Source of the DNA: Gossypium raimondii
Taxonomy: Eukaryota; Streptophyta; Magnoliopsida; Malvales; Malvaceae
DNA length: 64,000 bases
Assembly (NCBI RefSeq): GCF_025698545.1
Contig: NC_068575.1
Location: forward strand, 54,383,980-54,447,979
Direction: 5' to 3'
Made by a program: the position numbers and the translations under genes. Of this stretch, positions 61,741 to 64,000 are shown piece after piece; position 1 is the first letter of the stretch; the number at the start of each line of letters is the position of its first letter. Under the pieces are notes generated by a model. The model was not told the origin of the DNA and ran no database searches. It was given only the letters and a program-made list of their open reading frames with translations.

Positions 61741-62940
61741 TATATTTTCAATAACATTCATGGTTGTCGAGTCCACCAATATAAACCTACGTCTAATTTG
61801 CAATTTAAGCAGTATAGGGAGTAGGGTCGATCCCTCAGAGACTGAGTTTACTGCAAATTGTTGCTCTCTTGACCAGATTTATGTCGGGGTAGTTGTCGTG
61901 CCCAAGATATTAAGAGGGAGGATAAAATCGAAAACCTGGAACCTGAAATAAATAAATAAAACGCGTAAAAAGTAAAAGTTGAAAATGAAATTTAAAAAAA
62001 ACAGTTAAATAAATTTGAAGAAAATTTAATTAGAATAAGCTCAGCTTTAGGCACGGATTTTTCCTCGTCTTTAAACCGATCCTCGAAATTAGATGAACTC
62101 TTTTCCAATAAGCTAGTTATAGCTACCAAGGACACCTAGGACACCAACTCTTCCTTGTGTAAATTAGTTATGAAACGTCCAATAACTAACCCTTACCGGT
62201 CGAACAACCACGAAACGTTCCTGATTTAGAACTTCGGCAGCTTTGCGTTCAAGAAGAGCCTAACTCGAACCAATGCCCTCAACCGCGTGGGACATTTAAA
62301 TCCGGTTACTACTTCCCTTGACGGAACCAAACAGCAATCTCCACTTGGCACGCCAATGTGTTCACAGAAAACCGATTAGAATCGATCCTTTCGGAATTCC
62401 AACTGTACGTCTAACCACACTAAATCAAACGACGTCTTTTTTTTGACTTAGTGTTGATCTGATTTTGTGATTTGACAAAATCATACTCTTAATCCGAAGA
62501 AATAATAAGTACTGGAATTTAAGAGTTAAATTGTTTGGGTGCATAACTCACGGGTTTTGACGAGGCTAACTCCGACCTAAAGCTGAAAATGGATTTAGTT
62601 AACTAAGGGTTGGGGCATGTTGGTATTGGATAAATTAAATAAGGTAAAGATGGGTGAAAATGATGGGTGGCGCGATTAAGTATGGGGGCTGGAAATTTGG
62701 TAATGAATTAAAGTGGATGGTTAGCTGCTGGAAATGAAAAGGGAATTTGAAAAAGGAATTGCAAATGGCTTAAGTTGGTGGCTAGCTAGGAATTAATAAA
62801 TTGAAGAAAAAAATTAAAAACAACAAAATGCTACGTGAGAAATGAAGAAAAGATTGCTTTCAAATATGAGAGCTTGATTTATTGCTTGATTCAAGACTTG
62901 ATGATTAAAATGAACAAAGTATTCCACTATTTATACTAGT
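61741..62940. mobile_element. Retrotransposon-like DNA, unclassified
   Basis: Composition and phrases such as TAGGGTCGATCCCTCAGAGA (61837-61856) resemble LTR or leader DNA of large plant gypsy elements. No open frame, primer site or LTR pair could be fixed. TATA-like DNA and a TTTATAC phrase near 62930 would suit a promoter in an LTR read in reverse. Confidence 0.35.
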
Positions 62941-62967
62941 GGCTTTGCTAAATAAAGAGCCAACTAG

Positions 62968-64000
62968 TAGGGGTGAGCAAAACCCGATTCGACTCGAAAA
63001 AATCGAAAAAAATTCGAATTTCGAGTTAAACGAATCGAGTTATTCGAATCAACTCGAATTTTTTTTCGAATTTCGAGTTCGAATCGAGTTGAATTTTCAA
63101 ATTCGAATAACTCGAATAATTCGAATAATTCGAATATCAAACTATAATATTTTACATTTTTACTCCAAACTCCTAAACCTTTTTACTTTTCCCTCAAAAC
63201 TTTTACTCCTTCCCACTTTCCCCCCAAAACTTTTACTCCCCTCCCCTTCCAACCCCTCAATCTACCCAAAATCCATTTCCCACCAAAATTTTACTCTCCC
63301 ATTTATTTTTTCTCAAAATTTTACTCCCCAAAACCCTCAAAACCTTTTATTTTCTCCCAAAATTTTTACTCTCTCCCACTTTTCCCCTAAAACTTTTATT
63401 CCCTTCCCATCTCACCTCCCATCTACCCCAAACCCTCCCCCTCCAATTTTTTTTTTAAATATTTTTCCTCCAAAATTTTACTCCCCCTATTTACTTTCCC
63501 TTAAACTTTTATTTTCCAAAACTTTTTATTTTCCCCCTAAACTTTTACTTCTCACCCTTTACCCTCAAATAAAAAATCAAAATTATTCAAAAAAAATTCA
63601 CTAAACATAAATAGTAATAATTTTATTTATATCTACTATTTATATTATTAAATTAAATTTCACATTTTATATTATTTATATTATTTATATTATTGAATTG
63701 TTTAGTCATATTGAATATTTATATTAAAATTGAATTATTAATTATGCCATAAAATATTCGTGTTAAAATTTTATATTATCAATTTCACATTTTATTTTTA
63801 AAATAACTTTTATTAAAAAATCATATTTTTACATTTAATATATTTTTAATTCCAAAATACATAGTGACAAGAATCAAGATAATTGAAACAACTAAGCAAG
63901 CAAAAAAACACTAACCAATATATAAAAAATTAATAAATAAATTATGAGGTGATGAAAGTTAATAAAAATTTTGATTAAGGTGGACAAATTTTATTATGAT
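62968..64000. mobile_element. Non-autonomous hAT-like element, left end
   Basis: Starts TAGGGGTGAGCAAAACCCG, the same terminal type as the MITE at 33843-34340, and continues with many self-complementary TTCGAATTCGAG-like units to about 63130. A pyrimidine-rich tandem region follows, then AT-rich DNA to the window edge. The right end and target duplication lie outside the window or are lost; the 8 bases before it are CCAACTAG. Confidence 0.6.
63150..63600. repeat. Degenerate CCCAAAACTTTTACTCCC tandem region
   Basis: A dozen or more diverged units of CCCCAAAACTTTTACTCCC type in one strand orientation. They keep a 221-codon forward frame open (62939-63604), but the product is low-complexity and explained by the repeat. 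Confidence 0.75.

Noticed and set aside
62939..63604. 221-codon plus-strand frame
   Set aside because: Composition is a degenerate CCCAAAACTTTTACTCCC repeat inside a hAT-like element; it starts in the element's flank and has no domain.

Overview
This is a plant nuclear window, most likely cotton (Gossypium) or a close malvaceous relative. The genes have introns and plant-specific products (a clock pseudo-response regulator, a chloroplast pyruvate dehydrogenase subunit). The intergenic DNA is AT-rich, full of Ty3/gypsy LTRs bounded by TGTAACA/TGTTACA, and some LTRs carry the CACACGGCCGTGTG modules I associate with cotton. The species is inference; the LTR and gene structures are read directly. 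All recognised host genes lie on the minus strand.

Left two thirds (about 2.7-42.5 kb): a local duplication of a bHLH57-type transcription factor locus, heavily invaded by transposons. Copy A spans about 2.7-7.4 kb plus 10.4-10.7 kb, copy C about 38.1-42.5 kb. A third, gene-less remnant (copy B, 27.4-28.1 and 37.9-38.1 kb) is split by an Athila-like element. The two bHLH genes are nearly identical, but copy A has lost one base in its third coding exon and should make a protein without its C-terminal ACT-like domain. Between A and B lie a decayed Ty3/gypsy gag-protease region, several 2-2.6 kb LTRs and the end of a chromovirus pol gene. The Athila-like element (30.5-37.9 kb) keeps both LTRs and a 5-bp target duplication, lacks reverse transcriptase and integrase, and has a 498-bp hAT-type MITE inserted in its protease region with a perfect 8-bp target duplication.

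Right third (about 45-61 kb): a gene-rich segment. It holds an NHL/LEA2 membrane protein, a PRR9-like clock gene (nine coding exons, evening element and two G-boxes upstream), plastid pyruvate dehydrogenase E1 alpha (three exons), a 1.16-kb inverted-repeat transposon 131 bp upstream of that start codon, and 60S acidic ribosomal protein P1 with a 5'-UTR intron and telo-box. The last 2 kb hold retrotransposon-like DNA and the left end of another hAT-like element.

The host genes do not form a pathway; they are ordinary neighbours. The notable biology is the bHLH57 duplication with one truncated copy, the apparent homogenisation of the two copies, and the foldback element next to the plastid PDH gene. 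I found no prokaryotic features, CRISPR arrays or tRNA/rRNA genes.
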